Shown: positions 27,777 through 37,011, numbered from the stretch's first letter. The stretch is DNA of 59,829 nt from Luteitalea sp. (GCA_009377495.1 WHTZ01000019.1:31134-90962); one strand, 5' to 3'. Notes: generated from the sequence alone by a model not told the origin. Made by a program: numbers and translations.

Positions 27777-27942
27777 GCTCTACATGATAAGGCGTCACGC
27801 GGCAGAAAACGGCGACAGTACGCGTTTCGGTGGGAAAGGAACGCGGTTCCGTGTTGCCAGCTTGGCGCCCGACCGCCTTCGCCCGAAGCAACTACGACTA
27901 GCCCTGATCCCTGAATACCTGATCCCTACTGACCCCTGACCC

Positions 27943-28695
27943 CTACTTGCTACACGGCGCGCCGGCCAGCGTGACGAGGACGACGAGCGGCCGCCGGCCT
28001 TCGCGTTTCATGGAGTACGAGATGCCACGTGGAATCACGACGACCATCGAGGGGACGAGTGGGTGGTGCGCCTCGCCGAGCCGCAGCACTCCCTCGCCCT
28101 CGACGACGTTCACGACGGCGTCGGCATCCTTCTGGAGCTGATTCTCGAGCAGATCGTGGAGCTGGTGCAGCACGACCTTCGATCCCGCCGTACAGCCAAT
28201 CTCTGTTTCCTGGTTGGGGCCGTCACCATCGATACGATTCTTCTCGAGGAACGCCTCGACCACCAACGACGTAGGCTCAGCAGGTGGCTCCGGTGGCGAT
28301 GGTGGTGGTGATTCCCGAGCCTCTGGCTGAGGTTTCTCTGGCAGCGCGGGCTTGGCCGCGAGCCCCGCGCGTACCTCATTCACTCGGCCCCCGCGGAGGA
28401 CGACATCGCGCTCGAAGGGGATGAAGCCGTCAGCCTCGAACCGAAACTTATACGAGCCTGGTCGCAACGCCGTGAATCGAGCTTGGCCTTCGTCACTGGT
28501 CACGCCCTCACGCGGCACCGGTCCGGTCACCGTCACCTGGACGCCGGGCAGCCTGTTGCCAGACTTGTCGGTCACGATCACGACCACCGCCGTGGCGGCC
28601 GCCTGTTTTTGCGGCAGCGCCTCACTCGACCGGCTCGCGGACGCGAGATGCGGTGTCAGAAGGAGCGCGCACACGAGAAGGCTCACAACACGCAT
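27943..28695 (-). CDS. Exported protein with regulatory-like Ig fold and cupin-like C-terminus
   Basis: A 250-aa protein. After a signal peptide, residues 35-110 form a carboxypeptidase-regulatory-like beta domain (VVVIVTDKSGNRLPGVQVTV, LRPGSYKFRFEADGFIPFER). A Pro/Glu-rich linker follows. The C-terminal 85 residues look like a cupin (QKDADAVVNVVEGEGVLRLG, LVPSMVVVIPRGISYSMKRE). ATG 28695 begins three bases after the stop of the upstream gene, so they are co-transcribed. The combination suggests a small-ligand sensor or binding protein in the envelope; the function is unknown. Confidence 0.7.
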   Translation of the reverse strand: MRVVSLLVCALLLTPHLASASRSSEALPQKQAAATAVVVIVTDKSGNRLPGVQVTVTGPVPREGVTSDEGQARFTALRPGSYKFRFEADGFIPFERDVVLRGGRVNEVRAGLAAKPALPEKPQPEARESPPPSPPEPPAEPTSLVVEAFLEKNRIDGDGPNQETEIGCTAGSKVVLHQLHDLLENQLQKDADAVVNVVEGEGVLRLGEAHHPLVPSMVVVIPRGISYSMKREGRRPLVVLVTLAGAPCSK

Positions 28696-28697
28696 GT

Positions 28698-29210
28698 CTA
28701 CTCCGACTCGATCACCGCCTCCGGCTGCACGCCGCGAGCCTCGAGCTCCGGGTGGCGCATCAGCGTCCGCGCGCAGGCGTTCCACCGCAAAACCGCGTCG
28801 TCATTGCCCACCGGTCGCTTTGCCATAGCCAGCTCGAAGACCCGCAGCGCCGCGCTGAGCCAATCGTAGGCCAGGAACCCGCCGCCCGGTCCGCTTTGCG
28901 CCAGGTGCGCGCGCGCGCGCCGCTCGTAGACGATGCCCTCGTAGTACAGACGCTCGTATTCGTCCTCGATCCGAGGAACCAATGTGAGCGCACGGCTGAC
29001 GTTGCCGCTGACACCGTGGTCGCGGAACTGGTCGGTAACGGCGAGGATCATCGTGACCAGGGCCTGTTGGTTGACGGGTTCGGTCGAGAGCACATCCTCG
29101 CAAATGCTTTCGGCCATCTCACCCTCGTTCAGCAGGCGGTAGCGCTCGGCTTTGGCCAGCGCAGCGGGAATTGCCTCCTTCGACAGCGGCTTCGGCTCGT
29201 ACATGAACAC
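28698..29210 (-). CDS. Tetratricopeptide-like helical protein
   Basis: A 170-aa soluble protein built of helix pairs: AALAKAERYRLLNEGEMAES, VNQQALVTMILAVTDQFRDH, EYERLYYEGIVYERRARAHL and AALRVFELAMAKRPVGNDDA. The spacing resembles TPR repeats. The start could be 29210 or the Met at 29204. It is the first gene of a two-gene operon with the exported Ig/cupin protein. Function unknown. Confidence 0.7.
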   Translation of the reverse strand: MFMYEPKPLSKEAIPAALAKAERYRLLNEGEMAESICEDVLSTEPVNQQALVTMILAVTDQFRDHGVSGNVSRALTLVPRIEDEYERLYYEGIVYERRARAHLAQSGPGGGFLAYDWLSAALRVFELAMAKRPVGNDDAVLRWNACARTLMRHPELEARGVQPEAVIESE

Positions 29211-29250
29211 CTCCGAACCAGCGGGATGAGAGCATCTTAGCAGGGTTCGT

Positions 29251-29296
29251 CCCCTTTACCCCTTTACCCCTTTACCCCTTTTATTCCTTTACCCCT
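29251..29296 (+). repeat. 8-bp tandem repeat CTTTACCC
   Basis: Three perfect units (29254-29277), a broken unit, then another perfect unit (29287-29294), in the divergent gap upstream of frdA. The reverse complement of the same unit is repeated at 36883-36907. Confidence 0.8.
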
Positions 29297-29339
29297 TGAG
29301 GTGGAAGTGTCTCTCCGGTATCCTCTTCGCGACTTTCAC

Positions 29340-31094
29340 ATGGATATCTTCTCCTGCGATGTGCTCGTGGTTGGCGGCGGCGGGGCGGGGCTACGGGCGG
29401 CCATTGCCGCAGCCGACGCCCAACCGACGTTGAAGATCGGCGTCGTTTCGAAGGTGTACCCCATGCGGAGCCACACGGTGTCGGCGGAAGGAGGCGCCGC
29501 GGCCGTCATCAAGACGGGCGACAGTCTGGACGAGCACGCGTACGACACGATCTCCGGCGGCGATTGGTTGAGCGATCAGGATGCCGTCGAAGTGTTCGTC
29601 CGGGAAGCGCCGACCGAGATGTTGCAGATGGAACACTGGGGCTGCCCGTGGAACCGGGAGCCAGATGGCCACGTCGCCGTTCGGCCGTTCGGCGGGATGA
29701 AGGTCCAACGGACCTGGTTTGCCGCCGACAAGACTGGCTTCCACATGCTGCACACGCTGTTCCAAACCAGTCTGAAATACGAGCAGATTCAGCGATTCGA
29801 CGAGTATTTCGTCACGACGTTGCTCGTCGACGAGGGCCGGTGCGAGGGCGTCGTGGCGATTGAGTTGGCGACGGGCCGGGTTGTCGCCATTGCCGCCAAG
29901 GCCGTCATCCTCTGCACGGGCGGATGCGGCAAGGTGTTTCCGTTCACGACCAACGCCAGCATCAAGAACGGCGACGGGATGGCGCTCGCCTATCGTGCCG
30001 GCGTGCCGCTGAAAGACATGGAGTTCGTGCAGTACCACCCGACGGGCTTGCCGTTCACCGGAATCCTGATCACGGAAGCCGCACGCGCAGAAGGCGGCTG
30101 GATGCTCAACAAGGATGGCTACCGCTACCTCCAGGACTACGATTTGGGCAAGCCGGAGCCGAAGCCAGTGCTGCGTTCCATGGAGTTGGGCCCGCGCGAT
30201 CGACTGTCGCAGGCGTTCGTCAAAGAACAGGAAAAGGGCCGGACGTTCGAAGGACCGTATGGTCACTATGTTCACCTCGACGTACGCCACCTCGGCCAGA
30301 AGCTGATCGACAAGAAGCTGCCGTTCGTCCGTGAGCTGTGTCTCAAGTACGTCAACCTCGATCCAGTCAGGGAGATGATTCCCGTACGGCCGGTGGTCCA
30401 CTACATGATGGGCGGCGTGCACACGGACATCAACGGCGCGACGTCGCTCTCGGGCTTGTATGCGGCGGGTGAGGTGGCATGCGTGAGCATCAATGGCGCC
30501 AACCGACTGGGCTCGAACTCGCTGACGGAATTGCTGGTGTTTGGCGCCCGCGCGGGAAGGGCCGCGGCGGCGTTTACGGCCGAGGCGCCCGACGCGTCAT
30601 CGTCGGTCGCGACGCAGGCACACGACGAGGAAGCGCACCTCGAGCGGCGGTTCCGGCAGCGTGACAGCGTCAGATCCGGCGAGACCGAGCGGATTGCGAC
30701 ACTGCGGACCGAGATGCAGGGCGTGATGGAGCAGAGCGCGGGTATTTATCGAAGCGCTCCCACGCTCGAGCAGGGAGCGGCCCAGCTTCAGAGTCTGCAG
30801 GAGCGTCTCACTCGTGTGGGAGTGGATGATCGTAGTTACACGTTCAATACGGAAATTACCTCGCTGCTCGAGTTATCGTACATGCTGGACCTCGCGGAAG
30901 GCATCGTTCACGCTGCCCTCGCGCGAACGGAGTCGCGTGGCTCGCATCAGCGGACGGATCACCCGGACCGCGACGATCAGAGGTTCCTCGCGCACTCGAT
31001 GGTCCATCGCACATCGTCAGGGCAGCCGCGCATCGAGTACTCGCCCGTGACGATTACCCGCTGGCCACCCGGCAAACGCGTCTATGGGAGGTAG
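29340..31094 (+). CDS. frdA: Fumarate reductase flavoprotein subunit
   Basis: A 584-aa catalytic subunit of a quinol:fumarate reductase, interconverting fumarate and succinate. It aligns by eye over nearly its full length with E. coli FrdA. His45 in [13 protein letters not shown] is the covalent-FAD residue at the same number. [55 protein letters not shown] and [20 protein letters not shown] follow. The C-terminus ends KRVYGR like the E. coli protein. ATG 29340 gives the family start; GTG 29301 in frame upstream is less likely. First gene of frdABCD. Confidence 0.95.
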   Translation: MDIFSCDVLVVGGGGAGLRAAIAAADAQPTLKIGVVSKVYPMRSHTVSAEGGAAAVIKTGDSLDEHAYDTISGGDWLSDQDAVEVFVREAPTEMLQMEHWGCPWNREPDGHVAVRPFGGMKVQRTWFAADKTGFHMLHTLFQTSLKYEQIQRFDEYFVTTLLVDEGRCEGVVAIELATGRVVAIAAKAVILCTGGCGKVFPFTTNASIKNGDGMALAYRAGVPLKDMEFVQYHPTGLPFTGILITEAARAEGGWMLNKDGYRYLQDYDLGKPEPKPVLRSMELGPRDRLSQAFVKEQEKGRTFEGPYGHYVHLDVRHLGQKLIDKKLPFVRELCLKYVNLDPVREMIPVRPVVHYMMGGVHTDINGATSLSGLYAAGEVACVSINGANRLGSNSLTELLVFGARAGRAAAAFTAEAPDASSSVATQAHDEEAHLERRFRQRDSVRSGETERIATLRTEMQGVMEQSAGIYRSAPTLEQGAAQLQSLQERLTRVGVDDRSYTFNTEITSLLELSYMLDLAEGIVHAALARTESRGSHQRTDHPDRDDQRFLAHSMVHRTSSGQPRIEYSPVTITRWPPGKRVYGR

Positions 31095-31100
31095 GGCCTC

Positions 31101-31844
31101 ATGGCCTCAACGATCACGCTCGCTGTTACGCGCTATCGGCCAGAAGAGGAAGCCGAACCGACCGTCGAGACCTACACGGTGCCGTTTCGGAAAGACTGGG
31201 TTGTGCTCGATGCGCTGAACCACATCAAGGACCACCAGGACGGGACGCTGTCGTATCGCTGGTCGTGCCGGATGGGCGTCTGCGGCAGTTGCGGCATGAT
31301 GGTGAACGGTTCGCCGAAGCTGACCTGCGCGGCGTTCTTGTCTGACTACGCGCCGGGTCCGGTCCGCGTCGAGCCACTGCAATTCTTTCCTATCGTCCGC
31401 GATCTCATAGTCGATATCGGCGAGTTCCTACACAAGCTCAAGAAGGTCAAGCCCTGGATCGTGCGTGCGGAGGAGCAACCGCTGTCGGAAGGTGAGTACC
31501 TGCAGACCCCTGACGAGGTCGACGCCTACAAGGCGTTCAGCATGTGCATCAACTGTATGCTCTGCTATTCGGCGTGTCCCATCGTCGGCCTCGAGTCGCA
31601 TTTCACGGGTCCTGCGGCGATCGCCCTCGCGCAGCGCTACAACCTGGATTCGCGAGACCAGGGTGCCAGCGGTCGGGTGGAGATCCTCTCGGATCACGAG
31701 GGCATGTGGGGATGCACGTTCGTTGGTGACTGCTCGAGAGTGTGTCCGAAGAATGTCGATCCCGCGGCCGCCATCCAGCAGTACAAGCTGACCACCGCGG
31801 TAGACACGCTCAAGTCGTGGCTGCTGCCTCGGGGGTCGCGATGA
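31101..31844 (+). CDS. frdB: Fumarate reductase iron-sulfur subunit
   Basis: A 247-aa electron-transfer subunit with three clusters. The [2Fe-2S] site is [19 protein letters not shown] plus a later Cys. The [4Fe-4S] site is [12 protein letters not shown]. The [3Fe-4S] site is [17 protein letters not shown], followed by AAAIQQYKL as in E. coli FrdB. It lies six bases after frdA. The stop overlaps the first possible ATG of frdC. Confidence 0.96.
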   Translation: MASTITLAVTRYRPEEEAEPTVETYTVPFRKDWVVLDALNHIKDHQDGTLSYRWSCRMGVCGSCGMMVNGSPKLTCAAFLSDYAPGPVRVEPLQFFPIVRDLIVDIGEFLHKLKKVKPWIVRAEEQPLSEGEYLQTPDEVDAYKAFSMCINCMLCYSACPIVGLESHFTGPAAIALAQRYNLDSRDQGASGRVEILSDHEGMWGCTFVGDCSRVCPKNVDPAAAIQQYKLTTAVDTLKSWLLPRGSR

Positions 31845-32335
31845 ACGGTGACATGAGCGGTGGGGCCGGCCTTCACCACGTGGGTGATGGTGGCATGACG
31901 CGTAGGGCCGGGCTTCAGCCCGGCCATGCGTACATGCGGTATCACCCGAAGTGGTATCGGCGTCGCATGTCGGTCTGGTGGTGGCTGCAGAAGGGGAGCT
32001 ACGCCCAGTTCGTGCTGCGCGAGCTCACGAGTGTGGCCGTCGCGTTCTTTGCCTTCATCTTCCTGTGGCAGGTGTGGGCGCTCGGGCAGGGCCCGCAGGC
32101 ATACGCGCACGTGGTCGCGCGCCTGGGCACGCCGCTCGCCGTGGTCCTCAGCGTGGTCGGCTTCGTGTTGGTGCTCTATCACACCGTGACCTGGTTCAAT
32201 CTTGCGCCCGCAGCCATGGTCGTGCGGGTCTCCGGAAGGCGTGTGCCGGGCTGGATGGTCGCCGCCGCGAACTACGCGGCGTGGGTGCTGCTCTCCGCGG
32301 TCGTGGCGTGGTTCTTCCTCGGAGCGAATCAATGA
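31841..32335 (+). CDS. frdC: Fumarate reductase membrane subunit C
   Basis: A 164-aa membrane anchor (133 aa from ATG 31934). The conserved start is [17 protein letters not shown], then [20 protein letters not shown], where the Glu matches the quinol-site Glu29 region of E. coli FrdC, then two more segments including [18 protein letters not shown] 31841 overlaps the frdB stop (ATGA), but the 31 residues it adds are unlike FrdC and are encoded mostly by a REP-like palindrome (31902-31925). The element seems to have inserted into the 5' end; which start is used is unclear. Confidence 0.88.
   Translation: MNGDMSGGAGLHHVGDGGMTRRAGLQPGHAYMRYHPKWYRRRMSVWWWLQKGSYAQFVLRELTSVAVAFFAFIFLWQVWALGQGPQAYAHVVARLGTPLAVVLSVVGFVLVLYHTVTWFNLAPAAMVVRVSGRRVPGWMVAAANYAAWVLLSAVVAWFFLGANQ
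31902..31925. repeat. REP-like palindrome in the 5' end of frdC, copy C
   Basis: GTAGGG (31902-31907) leads into GGCCGGGC-TTCA-GCCCGGCC (31906-31925), an 8-bp perfect inverted repeat. This is the head-plus-palindrome pattern of the elements at 15816 and 43614. It lies in frame within the longer frdC reading frame. Confidence 0.75.
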
Positions 32336-32685
32336 ACGAACGCCTGACGCCGTTTCTCTGGTTGCTGTTCAGTGCGGGCGGGACCGTGGCGGCGCTTCTG
32401 TTCCCCGTGCATGTCTTTCTGGTCGCGCTGGCGTTTCCCCTAGGCGCGCTACCAGCGCCGAGCTACGAGGCGCTTCACGGTTTGGTGCAGCATCCGCTTG
32501 TGCGAATATATATCTTTGTTCTGATCTCGTTGCCCCTATTCCACTGGGCGCATCGCTTCCGCTACACGTTGTACGATGGACTGCAGCTCTACCACCTCAC
32601 CAACCTCATTGCCGTGCTCTGCTACGGCGCCGCCCTGGCCGGAACCGCCGCGACGGCTTACGTGCTGTTGACCCTGACGCGCTAA
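32332..32685 (+). CDS. frdD: Fumarate reductase membrane subunit D
   Basis: A 117-aa membrane anchor with three hydrophobic segments, collinear with E. coli FrdD: PFLWLLFSAGGTVAALLFPV, FLVALAFPLGALPAPSYEAL, and IYIFVLISLPLFHWAHRFRY, in which the His residues lie near the quinone-site region. ATG 32332 overlaps the frdC stop (ATGA). Together C and D anchor FrdAB to the inner face of the membrane. Last gene of the operon. Confidence 0.9.
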   Translation: MNERLTPFLWLLFSAGGTVAALLFPVHVFLVALAFPLGALPAPSYEALHGLVQHPLVRIYIFVLISLPLFHWAHRFRYTLYDGLQLYHLTNLIAVLCYGAALAGTAATAYVLLTLTR

Positions 32686-32802
32686 TCCTCAATAGCTCCG
32701 TATCAGTAGCTACGTACGGAAACACTCCAGGCGCGGCGGGATTTCGTCGCACGCCGCTACTTGCCTCGCCGAAGCTGGCATAATCAGGGAAAGGGAGAAG
32801 TT

Positions 32803-33915
32803 ATGGCGTTGACCATCACCAGCGAGGTCGAAGCTTTATTGACCCGGTTATCTCGGTTCGAACCGTGCGGCGCGCCCGTGCTGAGCCTCTACTTGAATGC
32901 ACAGCCGGACCAGCGCGGTCGTGACCACTTCAAGGGCTTTTTGAAGAAGGAGCTCCAGGAGCGTGTCTTTGCGTTCAAGGCGCCGCGCGAGGTGCGTGAG
33001 AGCCTCGAGGAGGATGCGAGACGCGTCGAGTATTTCCTGCGCGAGGAGATCCAGCCCGCTGCCAACGGAGTCGCCCTGTTTGCATGCGGGGCGGCGAATC
33101 TGTTCGAGACACTCCAGACGGAAGCGCCGATTGACACGCACGCGTTGTATTTGACGCCTACGCCGCACGTGTATCCCCTGGCGCTCTTGAGCGAGCAGTA
33201 CCCGCGCTACGCGGTCCTCATTATCGATACGAACACGGCACGGATCGTCGTATTTGCCCTCAACGCGCGGGTTGGCGAGCAGGTTGTGCAGAGTCCGAAG
33301 ACGGCACGCACGAGCGGCAGCGGCTGGTCGCAGATGAACTACCAGCGGCACGTCGATCACGAGCGGCTCCATCACGTCAAGGAGGTCATCGAGCGGCTGG
33401 ACCTCGTGGCGCGCACTGACAAGATCGACAAGATCGTGCTGGCGGGCGAGGAGCGCATCCTGCCCGTGGTGCGCAACCACCTGTCCCCGGCGCTATCGGC
33501 CCTCGTGGTGGACAAGCTCCGCATCGACGTCGAGGCACCCGAGCACGAGGTGTTGGAGCGGACGCTGGAGTCGATTCGGGCGCAGCAGCTTCAAAGCGAC
33601 CGGCAGATCGTCGCGCATGCCGTCGACAGCCACCGCGCGGGCGGCCTCGCCGTGGTTGGACTGAAGCCGACGCGTCGGGCGCTGGAACGTGGACAGGTGC
33701 ACGTCCTTCTGCTGTCGGCGCAGCCACAAGCCCCTAGCGACGGTACGTCGCCGGCGCAGGGTGAGACCGCGGCCTCGGGTGACATATCGGTAGAGGTAGC
33801 CGACGAGCTGCTGCGCCGCGCGCGGCAAACCGACGCGCACGTCCGGCTGGTCGAAGGGCCCGAGCTGTTGCGCGGCGTGGGAGGGGTCGCGGCGCTGTTG
33901 CGCTTCCGGATGTAG
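32803..33915 (+). CDS. baeRF (bacterial archaeo-eukaryotic release factor-like) protein
   Basis: A 370-aa soluble protein of the baeRF superfamily, related to eRF1 and Vms1 and thought to act on stalled or damaged ribosomes or tRNA. The recognisable parts are PVLSLYLNAQPDQRGRDHFK, YFLREEIQPAANGVALFACG, the Vms1-like core (YAVLIIDTNTARIVVFALN), DKIDKIVLAGEERILPVVRN, and the C-terminal L7Ae-like domain ending VGGVAALLRF. The catalytic GGQ of true release factors is not seen; a Gln follows SGWSQMNYQRH. ATG 32803 has AAGGGAG upstream. Encoded alone, after frdD. Confidence 0.8.
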   Translation: MALTITSEVEALLTRLSRFEPCGAPVLSLYLNAQPDQRGRDHFKGFLKKELQERVFAFKAPREVRESLEEDARRVEYFLREEIQPAANGVALFACGAANLFETLQTEAPIDTHALYLTPTPHVYPLALLSEQYPRYAVLIIDTNTARIVVFALNARVGEQVVQSPKTARTSGSGWSQMNYQRHVDHERLHHVKEVIERLDLVARTDKIDKIVLAGEERILPVVRNHLSPALSALVVDKLRIDVEAPEHEVLERTLESIRAQQLQSDRQIVAHAVDSHRAGGLAVVGLKPTRRALERGQVHVLLLSAQPQAPSDGTSPAQGETAASGDISVEVADELLRRARQTDAHVRLVEGPELLRGVGGVAALLRFRM

Positions 33916-33923
33916 CGGCCCCA

Positions 33924-35237
33924 TCAGCGAAGCGTCTGTACGAGCTGATAGAGACCAATCAGGATCATCGACGCTGCCGACACCCAGAGCATGGCTGACC
34001 CCAGGCGACCAGGTCGGAGCGTGGCGGTGTCCGGATGGCGATGGAAGTACAGCGCCGCGCCAGCGAGGAACGGTAGCATGACACCTTGCCCAACGGCACC
34101 GACGATGACCAACGTCACCGGACGCGGCCACAGGGTGTAGACGAGAGCCGACGTAAAAGGGAGGAAGACACAGGCCCACTGGACGCCCCGGCGCCGGTGC
34201 TGCTCGGTCGGCCAGTGTGCCACGCGCGCCAGTCCCAAGACATCGACGAGAAGCCGCGCATTGCCGGCCGTGGCGACGAAGAACGTCGAATAGAAGACGA
34301 CGAGCGCGCCGACCAAGAACAGCACCGTGCTCCAAGCACCGAGGGAGTCACCGTACATGTGTGCGAGCGTGGGCACGAGCGCGTCATCGGTGACAGGCGT
34401 GCCACGTGCGTGGAGCACGGCCGCGCCGAGCACATAGAACGCGGCGGTCGCCGCCGCGTAGATGAGAAGTGAGCACCACGCGTCGACCTGCATGACGCGC
34501 AGCCAACCGCGCGCACGGGCGTGCCACTCGGCCGTTTCGACACGCGGGCCGATGTAACGGCCGTAGCCTTTCTCGAGGCACCAGTATGGGTAGTAGACGA
34601 GCTCCGAGGCTCCCACACCCGTTATCCCAAATGCCGCGAAGGCGACGGTGAACGACGGCGGCAGAGAGAAGCTCAGTCCTTCGGTCAGGTCGCTCGCGCT
34701 CAGACGGTACGGCGTCCACTGCAACGCGACCACCGCGACAATCGTGCAGACCGTGAAGCCCGCGACCATCACGGTCGACAAGCGCTCGACGGGCGAGTAA
34801 CGGCCCGAGAGCAGCAACAGCGCGCAGGATGCCGCGACCGTCACCACCCAGAAGCCTTCGGAGCGCGCGAGACCGAGCTCGGCGCACACGTTGGCAATGC
34901 CGCCAATGATGCCACCAACCTGAAGCACCGTGCCGACATACATCGCCAGCCAGACCCAGACCACCCACGAGACGCGCAGGCGCGGGCCGGGAATCTGATC
35001 GAGCGCCGCAAGCGTCGTCGTGTGCGTGGCGATCGCGAACCGCGCCAGCGCGATTTGGACAAAGACCTTGAGCAAGCAGCCGAGGAGCACGAACCACAGC
35101 AGGCTGAAGCCTACCTCGGCGCCCAGTTTGGGCACGACGATGAGCTCCCCGGAGCCGACGATGCTCGCGGTGAGAACGAGTCCCGGTCCGAGCTGCGCCA
35201 GGGTGCCCGAGAAGGAGCGGGGTGGCGAGGGCGTCAC
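33924..35237 (-). CDS. Nramp-family transporter with non-canonical metal site
   Basis: A 437-aa polytopic membrane protein with the Nramp/LeuT-like layout (about 11 hydrophobic segments). The first segment reads GPGLVLTASIVGSGELIVVP, where manganese/iron Nramps have a DPGN motif. The sixth, FAAFGITGVGASELVYYPYW, lacks the usual Met-Pro-His. Such replacements mark divergent Nramp-related proteins, some of which carry other cations. The start (GTG 35237) overlaps the stop of the FAH hydrolase gene, so the two form an operon. The substrate cannot be set from sequence. Confidence 0.82.
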   Translation of the reverse strand: MTPSPPRSFSGTLAQLGPGLVLTASIVGSGELIVVPKLGAEVGFSLLWFVLLGCLLKVFVQIALARFAIATHTTTLAALDQIPGPRLRVSWVVWVWLAMYVGTVLQVGGIIGGIANVCAELGLARSEGFWVVTVAASCALLLLSGRYSPVERLSTVMVAGFTVCTIVAVVALQWTPYRLSASDLTEGLSFSLPPSFTVAFAAFGITGVGASELVYYPYWCLEKGYGRYIGPRVETAEWHARARGWLRVMQVDAWCSLLIYAAATAAFYVLGAAVLHARGTPVTDDALVPTLAHMYGDSLGAWSTVLFLVGALVVFYSTFFVATAGNARLLVDVLGLARVAHWPTEQHRRRGVQWACVFLPFTSALVYTLWPRPVTLVIVGAVGQGVMLPFLAGAALYFHRHPDTATLRPGRLGSAMLWVSAASMILIGLYQLVQTLR

Positions 35238-36037
35238 GGTTCGAGGACAACCGGATTGGTGAGCTCGCCAATGCGGTCGATGGCGATGGTGACCTGATCG
35301 CCCACCCGGAGCCAGCGTGGCGGCGTGCGTGCCATGCCGACACCCTCCGGTGTGCCCGTCAGGATCACGGTGCCTGGCGAGAGTGTCGTGCTTCCACTCA
35401 GGAACGAGACCACATCCGCGACAGCAAAGATCATGTCGTTGGTGTTCGAGTCTTGCATGGTGTCGCCGTTGAGGATCGTGCGCACGCGGAGCCCCTGGGG
35501 GTCGGGGATCTCATCGGCCGTGACGAGGGCCGGCCCGAGCGGCGCGAATGTGTCGAATGTCTTCCCTCGGCACCATTGGCTGCCACCGCGTGTGATCTGC
35601 CAGTCACGGGCGCTGACGTCGTTTGCGCATGTATAGCCCAGCACGTAGTCGAGCGCCGCGCCTGTGGACACATTCTTACACCGCCGGCCAATGACGACCG
35701 CCAGCTCGCACTCGTAGTCCACCTCGTCGCTCGCTGCGACGCGAGGCAGCTCGATGGGATCACCGGGATGCTGCAGCGCATTGGGCCCCTTTGCAAAGAT
35801 GATCGGCTCCGCCGGCACCCTGCCTCCCGTCTCCTGGGCATGCCGCTTGTAGTTCAAGCCCACGCACCAGATCATGGCCGGCTCGACGGGCGCGAGCACC
35901 TTCTTGACCGTGACGACGCGATCCGTCAGACGCGAAGCGTCGTACAGATTGCCCTCGAGTAGGCGCGCAGAACCGTCAGGCTGCACGGCAGCGTGGACGA
36001 TGTGATTCCCTTCGGTGAGACCGCGGATGATCTTCAT
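35234..36037 (-). CDS. Fumarylacetoacetate hydrolase family protein
   Basis: A 267-aa enzyme of the FAH/acylpyruvase fold (metal-dependent C-C hydrolase or decarboxylase of 2-keto acids). The core begins IWCVGLNYKRHAQETGG, then EPIIFAKGPNALQHPGDPIE, VDYECELAVVIGRRCKNVS with the metal-binding acidic trio, GYTCANDVSARDWQ, GKTFDTFAPLGPALV and GTPEGVGMARTPPRWLRVGD. Met 36037 starts MKIIRGLTEG. It is coupled to the Nramp-like transporter by a stop/start overlap, which hints at shared metal or acid metabolism. Confidence 0.93.
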   Translation of the reverse strand: MKIIRGLTEGNHIVHAAVQPDGSARLLEGNLYDASRLTDRVVTVKKVLAPVEPAMIWCVGLNYKRHAQETGGRVPAEPIIFAKGPNALQHPGDPIELPRVAASDEVDYECELAVVIGRRCKNVSTGAALDYVLGYTCANDVSARDWQITRGGSQWCRGKTFDTFAPLGPALVTADEIPDPQGLRVRTILNGDTMQDSNTNDMIFAVADVVSFLSGSTTLSPGTVILTGTPEGVGMARTPPRWLRVGDQVTIAIDRIGELTNPVVLEP

Positions 36038-36144
36038 GATGCAGCATAATGCCACAAGCCCGCGTCAAAGACGGTCACGAGTTGGGCAAGCAGGGGAAGC
36101 ACGGTTGGCATGTGGCATGATCTGAACGTACACGGAAGGCGATT

Positions 36145-36888
36145 ATGCCCAGCTTCTTCACTCCGGACACACTGCGATTTCTTCGCGCGTTGAAGCGAAA
36201 CAACGACCGCGACTGGTTCAAGGCGCACCGGGAGGAGTACGAGCGGTCGGTGCGTCGGCCGATGGTGGCGCTCATCGAACAGCTGGCAGAGGCGTTCCAG
36301 CGGTTCGCGCCCGACCTCGTGGCATCGCCGAAGGAATCCCTGTACCGCATCTATCGCGATACGCGGTTCAGCGCAGACAAGTCGCCGCTCAAGACGCACA
36401 TTGCCGCCGTGTTCCCCTCGCGCGGGCTATCCAAGAAGGAGGGGGCAGGCCTATACGTAGCGGTGGCGGCCACCGAGGTCTGGGCCGGAGGCGGCATCTA
36501 CCAACCCCAGTCACGCGAGCTCCTCCGCATCCGCGAGCACATTGCCGCCCACGTCGATCGCTTTCAGGCGATCGTCCAATCGCCTCGCTTGCGCAGGCGC
36601 ACCGGTGGGTTGAGCGGCGAGTGCTTGCAGCGGGTGCCGCGCGGTTTCAGCGTGGATCATCCGGCCGCCGAGTACCTGAAGCGGAAACAGTTTCTCGCCG
36701 GGTGCAAGTACCCGGCCGCGTTGGCCACCAGCCCGCGCTTCTTGCCGACGCTTTTGGGGGTATTCGAGGTCGTGGCGCCTCTCGTGAGGTTCCTCAACGA
36801 GCCGCTGCTTGCGCGGCCTCAGACCCCGCTGGGATTGGACCTCCTGACGCCGATGCCCCCCACCACGTCGCGGAAGAGGAAGGGGTAA
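36145..36888 (+). CDS. DUF2461/TIGR02453 family protein
   Basis: A 247-aa soluble protein with the DUF2461 signature: FFTPDTLRFLRALKRNNDRD, WFKAHREEYERSVRRPM, SLYRIYRDTRFSADKSPLKT, HIAAVFPSRG and GGGIYQPQSRELLRIREHIA. The biochemical role of the family is not known. The stop codon (TAA 36886-36888) is inside an 8-bp tandem repeat. It diverges from the FAH gene. Confidence 0.92.
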   Translation: MPSFFTPDTLRFLRALKRNNDRDWFKAHREEYERSVRRPMVALIEQLAEAFQRFAPDLVASPKESLYRIYRDTRFSADKSPLKTHIAAVFPSRGLSKKEGAGLYVAVAATEVWAGGGIYQPQSRELLRIREHIAAHVDRFQAIVQSPRLRRRTGGLSGECLQRVPRGFSVDHPAAEYLKRKQFLAGCKYPAALATSPRFLPTLLGVFEVVAPLVRFLNEPLLARPQTPLGLDLLTPMPPTTSRKRKG

Positions 36889-36907
36889 AGGGGTAAAGGG
36901 GGTAAAG
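36883..36907 (+). repeat. 8-bp tandem repeat GGGTAAAG at a stop codon
   Basis: Three units (36883-36890, 36891-36898, 36900-36907 after one extra G). The first unit supplies the TAA of the DUF2461 gene. It is the reverse complement of the CTTTACCC repeat at 29254. Confidence 0.8.
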
Positions 36908-37011
36908 GATAGAGGGGTACTTGATACTTGGTACTTGGTTCTTGGTTCGTCGAGCCACTCCGGCTATAAATAAGAAGCCCCCGATCCCAGACAAGAAGGA
37001 GCCAACTGGTC

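Noticed and set aside
29221..29340. FNR/CRP-type operator upstream of frdA
   Set aside because: No TTGAT-N4-ATCAA-like or TGTGA-type site is present; the gap is mostly the CTTTACCC repeat.
32690..32725. Rho-independent terminator after frdD
   Set aside because: A weak TCCGTA/TACGGA stem with a 12-base loop and no T run; not convincing.
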